Shown here: in pieces, positions 35,389 to 46,459 of the stretch | Position numbering within the stretch: the first letter of the stretch is position 1 | How the letters are laid out: each line of letters starts with the position of its first letter | NCBI RefSeq assembly: GCF_000208745.1 | Contig: NC_030858.1 | Coordinates: 19,153,691-19,217,690, forward strand | Origin: Theobroma cacao | Lineage: Eukaryota; Streptophyta; Magnoliopsida; Malvales; Malvaceae | Length of the DNA stretch: 64,000 nt | Direction of reading: 5' to 3' | The notes under the pieces: model-generated | What the model was told of the DNA's origin: nothing | Seen by the model: the letters and a program-made list of their open reading frames with translations, nothing else | Database searches by the model: none | Program-made: the position numbers and the translations under genes

Positions 35389-37790
35389 GACTGGGGCTTA
35401 GGTGCAAGGGAAGAGAGGAGAAACTTGAAGCAGAAAAGAGCCACTGGTGCCATGAAGCGGAGGTGCACCGCCGTTGCTGGAGTCAATGAGCTGTTGGGCC
35501 TCGAGTTGATGGAGGAAGGTGATGACCATGGCAATGGCAGTGAAGAGCACGTAAGGACGGTTCTAACGGTTTGTGTTCAACAATTCCATATGTGATTATC
35601 GAATAACATATCTGTGTTTGCAGTTGGACCATACACAATAGCTTCACAACCACTAAGAGGTCCTCCTCAAACTCACAGTGCTAACGATGAGCTGGTAAGG
35701 ACGGTTCTAATGGTTTGTGTTCAACAATTTCATATGTGATTATCAAATAACATATCTGTGTTTGCAATTGGACCATGTGACGATAGCTCCTTAATCATTA
35801 AGAGGTCTTCCTCAGACGCACAATGCTAATGACCTATTGGCAAGATCGGTTCTAACGGTTTGTGTTCAACATTTTCACATATGTTTATCGAATAACACTG
35901 TAATTTCTGTTATTACAGTTGAGGGAGGCGACGACAACTCCTTAACCACAGATCGGTCTTGCTTAATTGCACAGTGGTGACGAGCCGCTTGTAAGGATAC
36001 TAAAGTTCTAACGGGTAATGTTCAACAATTTCATTTATGATTATTGAATAACATAGTAATATATGTTATTGCAGTTGACCCATTCGACAAGAGTCAATGA
36101 CAGAGTAGTCATAAAACGTTAGTTGCGATGGATCATGCATCGGTATAAAAAAGACATGTCGAAGCTGAAGGCTTCAATTCAATAATTGACTCTGTCGATG
36201 CAGACGTTTGAGGACCGTGTCGTTGTTCGGATTCTAAACGGCCTGAAATCACAAGTACGTTATTCTATCTTCGCTCATATATTGGTTGTTTACGTTTAAT
36301 AGGTGTAGTTCTAATTTTTGTTCTCGGTTTATGGTTTGTGGTATTTTATGAGCTAACGAATTTTCCCATTTGTGTCGTTCTGTAGGGCAGTCCTTCATCT
36401 CATGATGCTGGTGAGGACCATGATGATGCTGATGATGGGCAGCATGATGAACTTGGTGTTCACATTCACGATGACGTTGTTGGTACTAATGGAGACCTTG
36501 TTCCTGAGGTCGATTCGGATGATGCTATGGTAGGGGATGTGACCCTTCAATCAGATGATGTTGAAGGAGACCTTGTTCTTGAGGCCGATTTGGTTATCAA
36601 TGCATTTGCGGGAGGGGAGGGAGACCTTCACTCAGTCGTGGTTGAAGGAGAGCATCTTCCTCAGAACACTCCTAAAGCTAGTAGGTCACGGTTGTCATCA
36701 CCAAAGTCATCTACTGTCCATCATTGTGCAACACAAATTTCAGACCCAACTAAGCGGGCACAGCTGAAAATGGTGAGCAAATATAGGGCAAGCTCGAATG
36801 TTGACCCCTCATTAAGCCGTTGGGGTGTAAAGAGCACAATGGTTGAAGCGTACAAAGCTTTAAAGAAAGACAAGTGTGTGAGGTAAGCTCATAAATAACA
36901 TTGCAAATATTGTTTTTTAATGAAACATTAATCCACCAAGGCTTTTCAAACTCATTCTGTTACATATGCAGGCATAACATCAAGATCTAAGGGGATCAAG
37001 GGGCTAACTTTTTCACAACATTAGAGGATCTCAAAGAAAAAATGAATAGTGAACAAATAGACGCATGCCTCAACGTACTTTGTAAGCAAATGACAAGGCC
37101 AAAGTCGAAGTTGTACGCTACCCGTGCATGTGTGGTTGACACGATATTCTTCGTAAGTTTATTTGAAAAATTTTCAGTTATGAAAATACTAAGTTTTTGA
37201 TTGCATTAAGTGTAAGCTAATGTATACATGCTTCACAGGACACCATCCATATGCTACACACCACATTTCTAATTGAAGATGCCCGGTTCACTATGGAAAT
37301 TCCAAATGAGTTGCAGGGGTACGTGGAGGGTGAGAAGTGGACATATAATAAAAAATGGGAAGATGTCAATTTCATCCTCACCCCTTGCAATGTAGGTGGG
37401 CATTGGGTGGTAGCGAAGATCGACTTGGTGAGGTGGACGATCAAGGTGGTGGACTCCGCAAGAACTTCGGATGCTAAGGATAACAGAGTGCGTCCGGCTC
37501 AGATGATAACCCTTACGATAATTATGCCAATCATCTGCTACCAAGTCGGTTATTTCAATAAAACGCGTCGGAAGACACGGGATTTAACGTTGATGCCATT
37601 GTAAATTCATTTGCCAAAAGCTAAAGTGCATCGACAGAATGATACTGTCAGCTGCGGTATATTCATGATAAGGTACATTGACGGTATTTCGCAATCGAAA
37701 TCAATCAGAGTTAAGTAGAATATGATTGCAAATATGCGTAGCCAATACACTCTAGAAATTTTTTTCAATAGTTGTGAAAGCGAACCTTGA
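35389..37790 (+). pseudogene. Ulp1-like C48 protease part of MULE-borne gene (broken)
   Basis: This holds a run of small duplicated exons (35551-36074), a coiled-coil-like exon (about 36100-36250), a long acidic linker exon (36385-36880), an exon with FFTTLEDLKEKMNSEQIDAC and VVDTIFF (36975-37152), and the protease exon (37238-37790). Catalytic residues of Ulp1/SENP proteases are visible: His in GGHWVVAKID, Asp in VVDSA, Gln in HRQND and Cys in VSCGIF. Stops occur at 37602-37604 and near 37715, plus earlier ones. It ends SCESEP and TGA at 37790. Family role: cleaves SUMO-like modifiers. It looks like a host gene carried long-term by MULEs. Now non-functional. Confidence 0.85.
35551..36074 (+). 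repeat. Tandem exon-intron duplication, four introns and three exons
   Basis: Introns 35551-35623, 35695-35767, 35840-35918 and 35991-36074 share the words TCTAACGG or TCTAATGG, TTGTGTTCAACA and GAATAACAT. Exons 35624-35694, 35768-35839 and 35919-35990 are 71, 72 and 72 bases and resemble each other. The period is about 145 bases. The second intron ends AA instead of AG and the third starts GC instead of GT. Confidence 0.8.
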
Positions 37791-37969
37791 ACATATCGGC
37801 CCTTGTTTATACATTTTTTTATATATACAATTAATTTAATTAATTTTAATATTCGTACATTTTATACATTACTTTTTCTTTCTCAATTCAAACATAGTGC
37901 CTTTAAATTAATACTACAACCACGTGGCATGTCATCCCATTAGGCCATGGCGTTCCAACCTTAAATACT

Positions 37970-38555
37970 GGAATAAGTCAGCGTGTCACGCCAAGTATCT
38001 GCTTCCACTCAGCATGTCACTACAATTGGGGTGTGTCGTGTCACCACACAATATTGCAAGAAGTCAGCATGTCGCCATAGAAATCTGCATGCACTCAGCA
38101 TGTCATGCCAAGTATCTACTTCCACTCAGCGTGCCACCACAATTAAGGTGTGTCCTGTCACCCCACAACACTGCAAGAAGTCAGCGTGTCACCACTAAAA
38201 TCTGCATGCACTCAGCATGTCACGCCAAGTATCTACTTCCACTCAGCGTGTCACCATAATTAAGGCGTGCCGTGTCACCCCACAATACTGTAAGAAGTTA
38301 GTGTGTCACCACAGAAATCTGTATGCACTCAGCGTGTCACGCCAAGATCTGCTTCCACTCAATGTGTCACCATAATTGAGGCGTGCCGTGTCACCCCACA
38401 ATACTACAAAAAGTTAGCGTGTCACCACAATTGGGGCCTGCTGTTTCACCCCACAATGCTGCAAGAAGTCAGCGTGTCACTACAAAAATCTGCATGACTT
38501 AGCATGTCATGCCAAGTATTTGCTTCCACTCAACGTGTCACCATAATATGTCATT
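37970..38555. repeat. 117-bp tandem repeat array between the two MULE genes
   Basis: The GCCAAG landmark recurs at 37990, 38107, 38224 and 38341 (117 bases apart) and again at 38511 after a rearranged unit. Units contain GTGTCACGCC, CTTCCACTCAGC, GTGTCACCCC and CTGCAAGAAGTCAGC words. Two overlapping open frames (up to 111 codons) come from the repeat and look non-coding. About 600 bases of AT-rich sequence without features follow, up to 39147. Confidence 0.9.
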
Positions 38556-39147
38556 GACATCTATTAATTACTACTTAATCTCAACCCCCACACCAGATGA
38601 TCAAAACTGCCACATGGCATTTCTTTTATTAGCTTAGCATAATATATTTTTTTGTTCATTTTCATCCTTATATTTTAATTTTATTTTTAAAATGTTTTAA
38701 TTTAATAAAAAATAATTATGATGATTCATAGATGAAATTTGATTGGATCATACATAAATTTTTTAAATTTGTTTGGTCAAATAATGTATTTTAATCTTAA
38801 ATTTCATATGATATGTTTTTAATTAGTCAAAAATTTTCTCTTTCTATACTTGCATCCTTTGAAGTAAACTCCTTGGTACAATATTATTATTATTTTTTTA
38901 AGTGATTGGCTTAAAGTTTTATATGGAGGTATTAATAAGATAAAATAAACGTTGTAATTAAAAAAGTACAAAAAAAAATTGAATATTAGGATTTAGAAAG
39001 CTACTAAAGTTAGATGAATTAATTTTATATCTCTTAAGAGATTTGATTGTAAGAACATAAAAGGTTAAATCAAATGAAATAGAAAGGAATTAAATTAAAT
39101 CATTAATTGTTTAATACAAGTGGTAATAAAATGTGAGAAAGGGGGTA

Positions 39148-42142
39148 TGTCAAGCCCGACCTTATAAAGTACTTGCCATGTCCTTCATGTGATTGACAAT
39201 ATGCTTGCATACTTGGAAAGCCCAAAAAACAAATCGTCAAAATTCGATATTGTACCAAATGGTACTATTAAGTTGAATTGAGCCTTGAACTAGTCTAAAT
39301 AGAGATCTTAAGATGAAATTGAGAATTTTAAATTTTCAGAATAACTTAAAATGGTGATTCGAAGTTCGAGGACCGATATGGAGTCAAATTGGAATTTTCA
39401 AGATCTGGGGGCAAAATGGTCATTTCGTCACCTGAGGTTAAGATGTGAGAGTTAGATGAAATTTTTGACTAAGATTGACTATTTAGAACATAATTTGAGT
39501 TTAAGAAGTGAAAAATTTTAATTTCGACATTTTTTCAAGCATAAGGGTAAAATAGTCATTTTGCCACCCCAAGGGTAAAATTATAATTTTACACCACCTA
39601 ACACTTGTCCAGCACATGGATTTTACCTAATATTATCATGGATAATTGAGAAAATTTAAGTGGTGGAGAGAGATTGCTTAATGGATAAGTGTGACACATG
39701 GACCAATGGAATGGTGACATGTGTCAAAATCTCATCCATTTATTNGTATGACACATGGACCAATGGAATGGTGACATGTGTCAAGTTTATATCCATTAAA
39801 TATTTGGCTTAAAAATCAGCACATAAATCAGCCCATTTCTCTTCATATGGCCGGCCAAAGGAAGAACAAAGAAAGAAAAGAAAGAACACAAACCCTAGGT
39901 GGGAAAATTGAAGAAAAAGTGTGGGATTTCAAGGGATTAAGCTAATAAAGGTAAAATTTTGTGATTTTATCTTATGATTTACACTACCCATGCTTTTTTT
40001 TTTTCATTTTCTATGCTTAGAACTCAAGTTTGCATGATGAACCCATTCTGGCTGAATTTGAGAGGAGAGGTTTTGAGCATCGATTTTGCTAGATTTCAAG
40101 TTAATTAAGTGTTTTTGGTTGTTTGGTAATGGAAAGTATGAAAATCTAGCAAGGAATCACTTTGTTCTTCACAAACCCACAAAAGGTCAAATTTTCTAGG
40201 GAGGATATTGAGGCTGAAATTGATGATAGTTCATGATATTTTGATCGTATTTAATGATTGGTGAGGCTAGAAATTTAATGAGAAATTTTGGTATGAAAAT
40301 CTGAATTTTTACTTAATGTATAGACATGTGCGATTTATGGTTCGGACTAATAAATTGAATCATATTCACAGTCATTGAGGTATTTTAAGTATAATTGGAG
40401 TGTAGAAAGTGAAAGAAATCGATTTGAAATTAAATTGGAGGTTTTAGCCAATTACACCCAGAATAGTGCGAATTAGGTTGAATACCGTATTTAAACGGCT
40501 ATTCGGATATTTTGCATCACATTTTGGTGCATTCATATAGATTTATAGAGCTTGAAATAGTTTATGATAAATTGACACAAATTATTGAAATTCGTGTCAC
40601 GTATGATGTATAGGTGGTGAATCCTCCGCTAAGGGCAAAGAAATTGTACCCGAGGATCGATAGTTAGAGTACTCTAGAAATTTGACTCCCAAATTAGTGA
40701 GTAACCTTATCATGATTTTAATTATCCAAAGTGGTCTTTTTATTCGATTTTGTGAAATTTATGAAAAATGAGTTTAAATGGTTAATTTTTAGGTTTTATA
40801 AACAAAATGTGTTTAAATGAAAAGATTTTATAAATTGTCTTAAAAATTGAATGATGGCTTTGAAAATAGAATAACTGGAGACCACTTGATGTGTTGTAAT
40901 TTATGATTTTAATTGATGGCTTATGATAATGTGTTGGCATGACTGGCTGGAATTGTGATTTGTGAACTGTATGAATTGTTCTGTTTTACATTTACAGGTT
41001 GGGTAGTATAATATTAGTCATGTCATGTTCTCAAAATTTTATTGTATGGTGGGTTTAGCTTGTTGCAGTGGGCGGGTTTTGTGGACCAGCCTTTTTGAGG
41101 GGCACAAAATTCGGTTATATATGTACCTCGATCGGAGAGGCGCGTAGGGTATTTCCTGAGGTATGGTTAGAGTTTATGTCACGCCAAACCACCTCGTGAT
41201 GATGAACTCCGCTAACGCCAAGGAACGGTTGTGTTTTTAAAATAAAAACATGTTTACGTGTCTACGAACTTTTTAACAGCCTTGGCGGACTCGGTCAAAT
41301 GCCTCGGCCAAGGTATTCCCGAGAATGATTTTGGCAGGAGCCAAGCTTTTATGATACTCATAAGCCATGTTGATTATTTAAATGAAATGAATATTTATGT
41401 TATGAATTACATATTGAGATGGAATATTTTAATCGTCTCCATTTACTCGACTTTAGATATTTTGAATGGTGTTTGTTTACTCACTGAGATTATATAATCT
41501 CATCACCCTCCTTTCCACCCATTTCAGGCTCAAAATAAGCTGTAGATAGCTGATTTCATCGAGGGCTATCATTGGATTTGCATCCTTCAAACTGTAGGTT
41601 CACAACCTTTTCTTGTTTTTGGTTATTCGAGAGCCCACTGGTTATTGTAAATTAAGTTAAATACTCTGGCTTACTGTATTACAGTATGTATAAATTTATT
41701 TAACTTTTACGCTACAAAAATTATTTATCGGTAACTTTATAAATATTGTTTTATAAGAAAATAAAATATTTTATTGAATATTTTTGTTATATTCAAATAA
41801 TCGTAATTTCATTTTAAATGAAGGTTTTAGATGTTTAAACTTATTTTTGATTATGAATTATGTGTTTTGTACTCGCTTACTACATTTTTAGCGAATTTAA
41901 AGACCTTAGAGGAAAAATGACCAAAATGCCCCTATGAGGAAAAATTTATTTTTCTATTGTTTTGAATTGGAAATAGTTTATAATTTCTCAAAACATGAGT
42001 TTAGTAACTAATACACATGGGGGAAGCGAGAAAAACTGATATTAAGCCTTGCGAGGTTTCGATTGACATTTTCGGGTAATGAATGTCTATCGAGACGCCG
42101 CGGCAGTTGTCACGGGCTCGATAAGAGTTCTGGGTTGTGATA
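39148..42142 (+). mobile_element. F1 solo LTR between the Ulp1-like and mudrA-like genes
   Basis: It starts TGTCAAGCCCGACC and ends GGGTTGTGATA (the CA end mutated to TA), 2995 bp, flanked by GGGTA on both sides (39143-39147 and 42143-42147). It has the same landmarks as 1-1869 and is in inverted orientation to 32508-35383. An N at 39745 sits between two copies of a 36-base sequence. Confidence 0.93.
39690..39784. other. Single N flanked by a 36-base direct duplication
   Basis: A block starting TGACACATGGACCAATGG occurs just before and just after the only N (39745). The sister LTR at 32508-35383 has one copy (complement near 34808-34843). This looks like an unmerged overlap of two contigs. 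Confidence 0.75.
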
Positions 42143-42358
42143 GGGTAACAGTATAGGGACTTCACAAGTCTATTCAGTGTTCAAAAGTATGGACAAAATG
42201 AAATGAATAATCAAATAATATATCTATAAAATTAATAAAAAAAATAAAGACTCATATACAAGAGGAAACTAACAAACACAAAATCCAAATATGAATGAAT
42301 GTAAGATACAGCAAGAGCAAATTGTGACAAAGGTATTGCACATGGGTTACACATTTAG

Positions 42359-45318
42359 TTAGGCCGACAAGCTATCTTCATCCACAAGACACCCTACGTT
42401 TTCAAACATTGTCCTTTGTATTGGACAGTTGTTGCGTGTGTGACCGGTTTGTTTGTAATTGGAACATGCTTTTGGTAGGCGCACTCGTGGAGGCGTCGAT
42501 TGACTTGGAGATGGTGTTGGATTTGTGGATGAAACTGTAAATGGAGATGGGCAATTCTATCTATTATGCCTATACCTCTTGCATTGTGAACATCTCCATG
42601 CTCGACTGCCTTCACTGGCCGATGGTATCCTTCTCTTCTTAGGTCTTCCCGCTTGGCCTCACCAAGGTGGTGGCACGACGACAATTTGTTTCACATGAGG
42701 GGGGATGTCCCACTCACTAGGATGCCCTACCGAGCGAATGGACTCTGCATAACCCTCCACCAAAACGGTTGTTTTGTAGTAGTCAGCGCATAATTTAGTG
42801 GCTTCACGTTTGCATTTACTGAAAAATACAATAAACTCAATGTTCAAGCACAATGTAAATACTTTGTCAATTAGGGTTCAAATAAGAAATAAAGATATTT
42901 TGACCTTATTGCTGCAATGGTATGGCTACATGGCAGTAAATCTGTTTGGAACTCACAACATGAACACGTCTTTTTGGATAGGTTTACAAGTCCGTCCATC
43001 TTCCTATCTTTAACTTCGAACTCCACTCGATTGATAGGTTTAACCACAAAGCGATGTGCATCATTGAACCATTTGCTCAACTGCCTAGCAACCCAAGGGC
43101 TAAAGAGCGTGGTCATCTTGACGGCCTCCTCGTACCGGTCATGGAACCAACGCTGGAACATGTCTCTGATGAACTCGATCAAAATAGTGATTGGCATTTG
43201 TCTTGCATGCTTTAAACATGAGTTAACACATTCCACAATGTTAGATGTCATCATTTGGTATCACTTTGCTGGTGAACAGGCACGTGCCCATCTCTCAGGG
43301 CTTATTCTCATAAGATCAGTGTGGGCTCTTGCGTGAATCTGCTTGAGATGGTTCATATGTTTGTTGAAATCAGAAACCTTATAGCAATCTCGAGCAAGGG
43401 TGAAAATCATAGAAACGTCGTTGCGCTTGAACTTGTTTTTTAAGTTTTTCTTCAAGTGGTACCCGCATAAACCATGGTGCGCTTCTGGGTATGCATTTTG
43501 GATTACTTTCTTAATGCCGAGATGCTGATAAAAAATAAACATAGTGTTTTCAGGACAACCAACCGCATCATGCAGCTTGCTAAGAAACCACGTCCACGAG
43601 TCTTCGTCCTCAACATGGCTGATGCCAAACGCAACTAGATATATGCACTGGTTCGCATCTTTGCATATAGCGACAAACAGAACACCCTTGAACCTGTATT
43701 TCAAATGTGTTGTATCAACTACAACCGTAGGACGCATTACATCCTTAAACCCCCGAATACAAGCTTCATATGCCCAGAAACAATATTTGAATCTTTCTAC
43801 CTCATCAGTAGCCACTGTAGTGACTGTGTCGAGATTTTCTTGTTCCAACATATAAAAATATGAGGGTAGTAGTTGAAATGACTCCTCCGGAGGATCGAAA
43901 ACAAGCCTCTTCGCATACTCCTTCGCTTGCCAGGCCTTACCATACAAGCATTCCAATCCCCATTGAACCCTTATCTCACCAATTATGTCCTTAAGTCTCA
44001 ATGCTACTCCATTAGCTTGAAGCTTGTGTGACATAAGTTCACCAATTATCTTCGCACTCGCAGTTGCAAATCGCCCTTGCAAACCATCGACAGTACATGT
44101 GTGTACTTTGTGGAACGTCCAAACTTACCAATATTCTCCTCGTTCAGGTAACTTCGTTGCACGCACACTGAACTTGCATGCCTTGTCCTTGCAACCAACC
44201 TTATAATGAGCATTACATGACCTTTTTACTTTTATCCCAAACTGCTCTTTTAGAGCCAACATGTTCAAAGCTCGTTTCAACTCGACCTTCGAGGAAAATA
44301 TTCTTCCTTTGTATAAACGATCATTGACACATGTCAACTCTTCAGTTATAATTGTTTGGAAGGAGAAACTTTCTGCCCCTGAAATTACCCACGTACGAGA
44401 TATCTCTGCATTTCCCTTTCCTAATAACTATCATGGAGCAATGTACCAGGAAAATGAGTCCCATTCTCATCAGCGATGGGGTTATTGTATATAGGGTCAT
44501 CACACTGAACATCTCTTATATCAACACCTTTAACAGGTTCCGTTTCGCCTTCAACATTATTGCAAATTGGAATGTCACTGTCATAAAGCCAATCATCGTC
44601 TGAACTCTCATCATGCCATTTATCAGGCCCATCATTTGAATTGTCATCAAATCTGTCTTCATCGATAGGGAACAAATCCTCATTTCCCTCATCAGATGCA
44701 GTATTATCCTCGAGCGTCGCAGTGTTGTCCTTAAGTGTCGCATTCTCATTTAAAAATTCCATTACACCCTGCATAGTTTCACCTTGATCGTTGCATTTGT
44801 TGGACAGAAATAACTAATTGGTTCGATGCACATCCTGATCGGAATTGTGCAACCAACTGTTTTGTGAATGTCATGTGCCTATCGGGCTGCACAAACTCTT
44901 GTGCATACGTCAATTGCCATTGTTGTGGGTTACAAACTCAATCATGTGGTATATGTGAAGCATTGTAAATCTCATTTTGATTGAGCTGATTACTATGTTG
45001 TTCAGCTTTTTCATGTGACATAACATTTGTTTAGCGTCCCTTAATGCTGACATACACAGCCAGAACATTCCTCTGTTCTAGCATAATTAATACAACATCC
45101 TCATCGTCCTTGATAATTGGCCGTGATAGCTCTCCAGGTGTACTGATCAATGCATGTAACTTAATCTCGTCAATTTCTGAGTTTACCCCAACAACATTTT
45201 CAACCAACTTCATCAATCCCACAAACAACAAATCACTCCTAACCCCCCGCATTCGTGACTCACCACCCTTGTAAATGCCATCCACCCACTGACCACCGTG
45301 TCTTATTACAAGTCACAT
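42359..45318 (-). pseudogene. mudrA-like MULE transposase gene, full length but interrupted
   Basis: The minus strand reads from ATG at 45318 to TAA at 42359, with one intron (42819-42904, GT-AG). Order: N-terminal region (RHGGQWVDGIYKGG), acidic linker, Mutator DNA-binding domain (about 44130-44340, Cys/His ligands present), MULE transposase domain (VVVDTTHLKYRFKG with the first catalytic Asp; DEDSWTWFLSKL; CGYHLKKN), SWIM zinc finger (KTCSCCEFQ, PCSHTIAAI), GHPSEWDIPPHVKQI block, and two CCHC knuckles at the C-terminus (CSQCKRYRHNR-stop-NC; CSNYKQTGHTRNNC). The expected second catalytic Asp (SDRH in relatives) is FYQH here. In-frame stops at codon 2, before VWTFHKVH, at 43260-43262, after PPPW and in the first knuckle show it is dead. 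Confidence 0.9.
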
Positions 45319-45369
45319 AATTGGAACCCCATTGAAATTTGGAAACAACAATAATTTGTTAATCATTTA

Positions 45370-46033
45370 ACACATTACATGACATGCCGTGTTTTAGAAT
45401 TTGTCAGTCATGTTGGAACACGCCATGCATATAATGTAAAATGTTATAACATGCCATGCATATAAGGTAAAATGTTGTAACACGTCATGCGTATCAAGTC
45501 AAATGTTGTAACATGCCAACGCTGACACGCTAATCACTATAATTACTCTGGGCAATGTTTTTAATCCATATTCTAATTTACACCAAATGTTTCAAAAATT
45601 TAAGTGTTGCAGCAATAAACCCAATAACATACCTTGATGTCATCTTTGCTTTAAAGTCTGTTAATTGACGACAATATGGCCAGATGCCGAGAGATAGACC
45701 ACAACCCGATGACGATGGTGCTCAACAGAAAGTTGACAAGCTCATAAGTTCAGAGAGTTGAGAGAGTTGATGAAGATGGTGCTCAACAGAGAGTTGGCAA
45801 AGTTGAGACAGTTCAAAGAGTTGAGAGAGAAAGATGAGCGAGCTCAAATAGTTGAGTATTTATTTCTATTTTCTCTCTAGCAAGAGGGAGATATCGGGAG
45901 CTTAATTTGGAACGATGTTTTTAAGGGCATTTTGGTCTACTTATGCTTCTTTTTGGCTAGAAATAGATAACTTTATATGAGTGGTTATTTCTAAAATCAC
46001 CTTATCAGGAGGTCCATTTCTCACAATTTCCTC
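45370..46033. repeat. Right terminal region of the MULE
   Basis: It matches the left terminal region in inverted orientation in its inner (45370-45560) and outer (about 45920-46033) parts. It contains a two-copy tandem repeat of about 65 bases at 45705-45835 (landmark GATGGTGCTCAACAGA) that the left arm lacks, while the left arm has the 47-bp array that is reduced here to single words. Confidence 0.7.
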
Positions 46034-46459
46034 ATATAAAACAAAGATATAAATATTTAAAAAAATTTAAATAAATTTTTATTATTTTATCACATTCAAT
46101 TAAATCTTTATATTTTTATTTTGAATCAAATAAATCACTATAATTAGCCTTTGACTAACAATTATTAGTTAAAATGTGCTTTCTCATTTTATACTTACAT
46201 GGCACTGATATAAAAAGTAAAAAATATCATGTGATCATATCATCATGTTACATTAATATGCCATGTCACTATCTACTATAATATATCAACTTGCCATGTC
46301 AACACTACATGACATAAAATAATAAATGATGCCAACCATTAGTTATAAAGGCATATTTAGCTCAAAATAAAAAATATAAGAATTTGAATAAACGTAATAA
46401 AAGAATAATAATTTATTTGAATTTTTCTTAATAGTTCAAGGGCTTTTTGACATATAATG
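46034..46459. mobile_element. MITE related to the one in the PP2C intron
   Basis: It has the same layout as 20065-20505: a TTTTATTTTGAATCAAATAA-type left arm, a centre with CATGCCATGTCA-type words, and a right arm with CTCAAAATAAAA, TAATAGTTCAAGGGCTTTTT and CATATAATG. It is more diverged and A/T-richer than the first. Its left tip overlaps the MULE target duplication, so the MULE landed at the edge of this MITE. Confidence 0.65.

Larger units (their letters stand above)
29410..46033. mobile_element. Complete Mutator-like element with Ulp1-like and mudrA-like genes
   Basis: The ends are flanked by a perfect 9-bp duplication ATATAAAAC (29401-29409 and 46034-46042), the TSD length expected for Mutator elements. 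Both ends start GAG with A/T-rich sequence inwards. The outer arms share an ATGCCCTTAA block (29511 and the complement near 45925). Inner parts of the arms match in inverted orientation (about 31090-31280 versus 45370-45560). Order: left arm with 47-bp satellite, Ulp1-like gene rightwards, 117-bp satellite, mudrA-like gene leftwards, right arm. Two F1 solo LTRs inserted later; without them the element is about 10.7 kb. Known parallels are KAONASHI and CUMULE. Both genes carry stops, so it is now non-autonomous. Confidence 0.9.

Noticed and set aside
37924..38497. Open frames of 64-111 codons over the 117-bp array
   Set aside because: They follow the repeat period and exist in several frames; no start context or family match.
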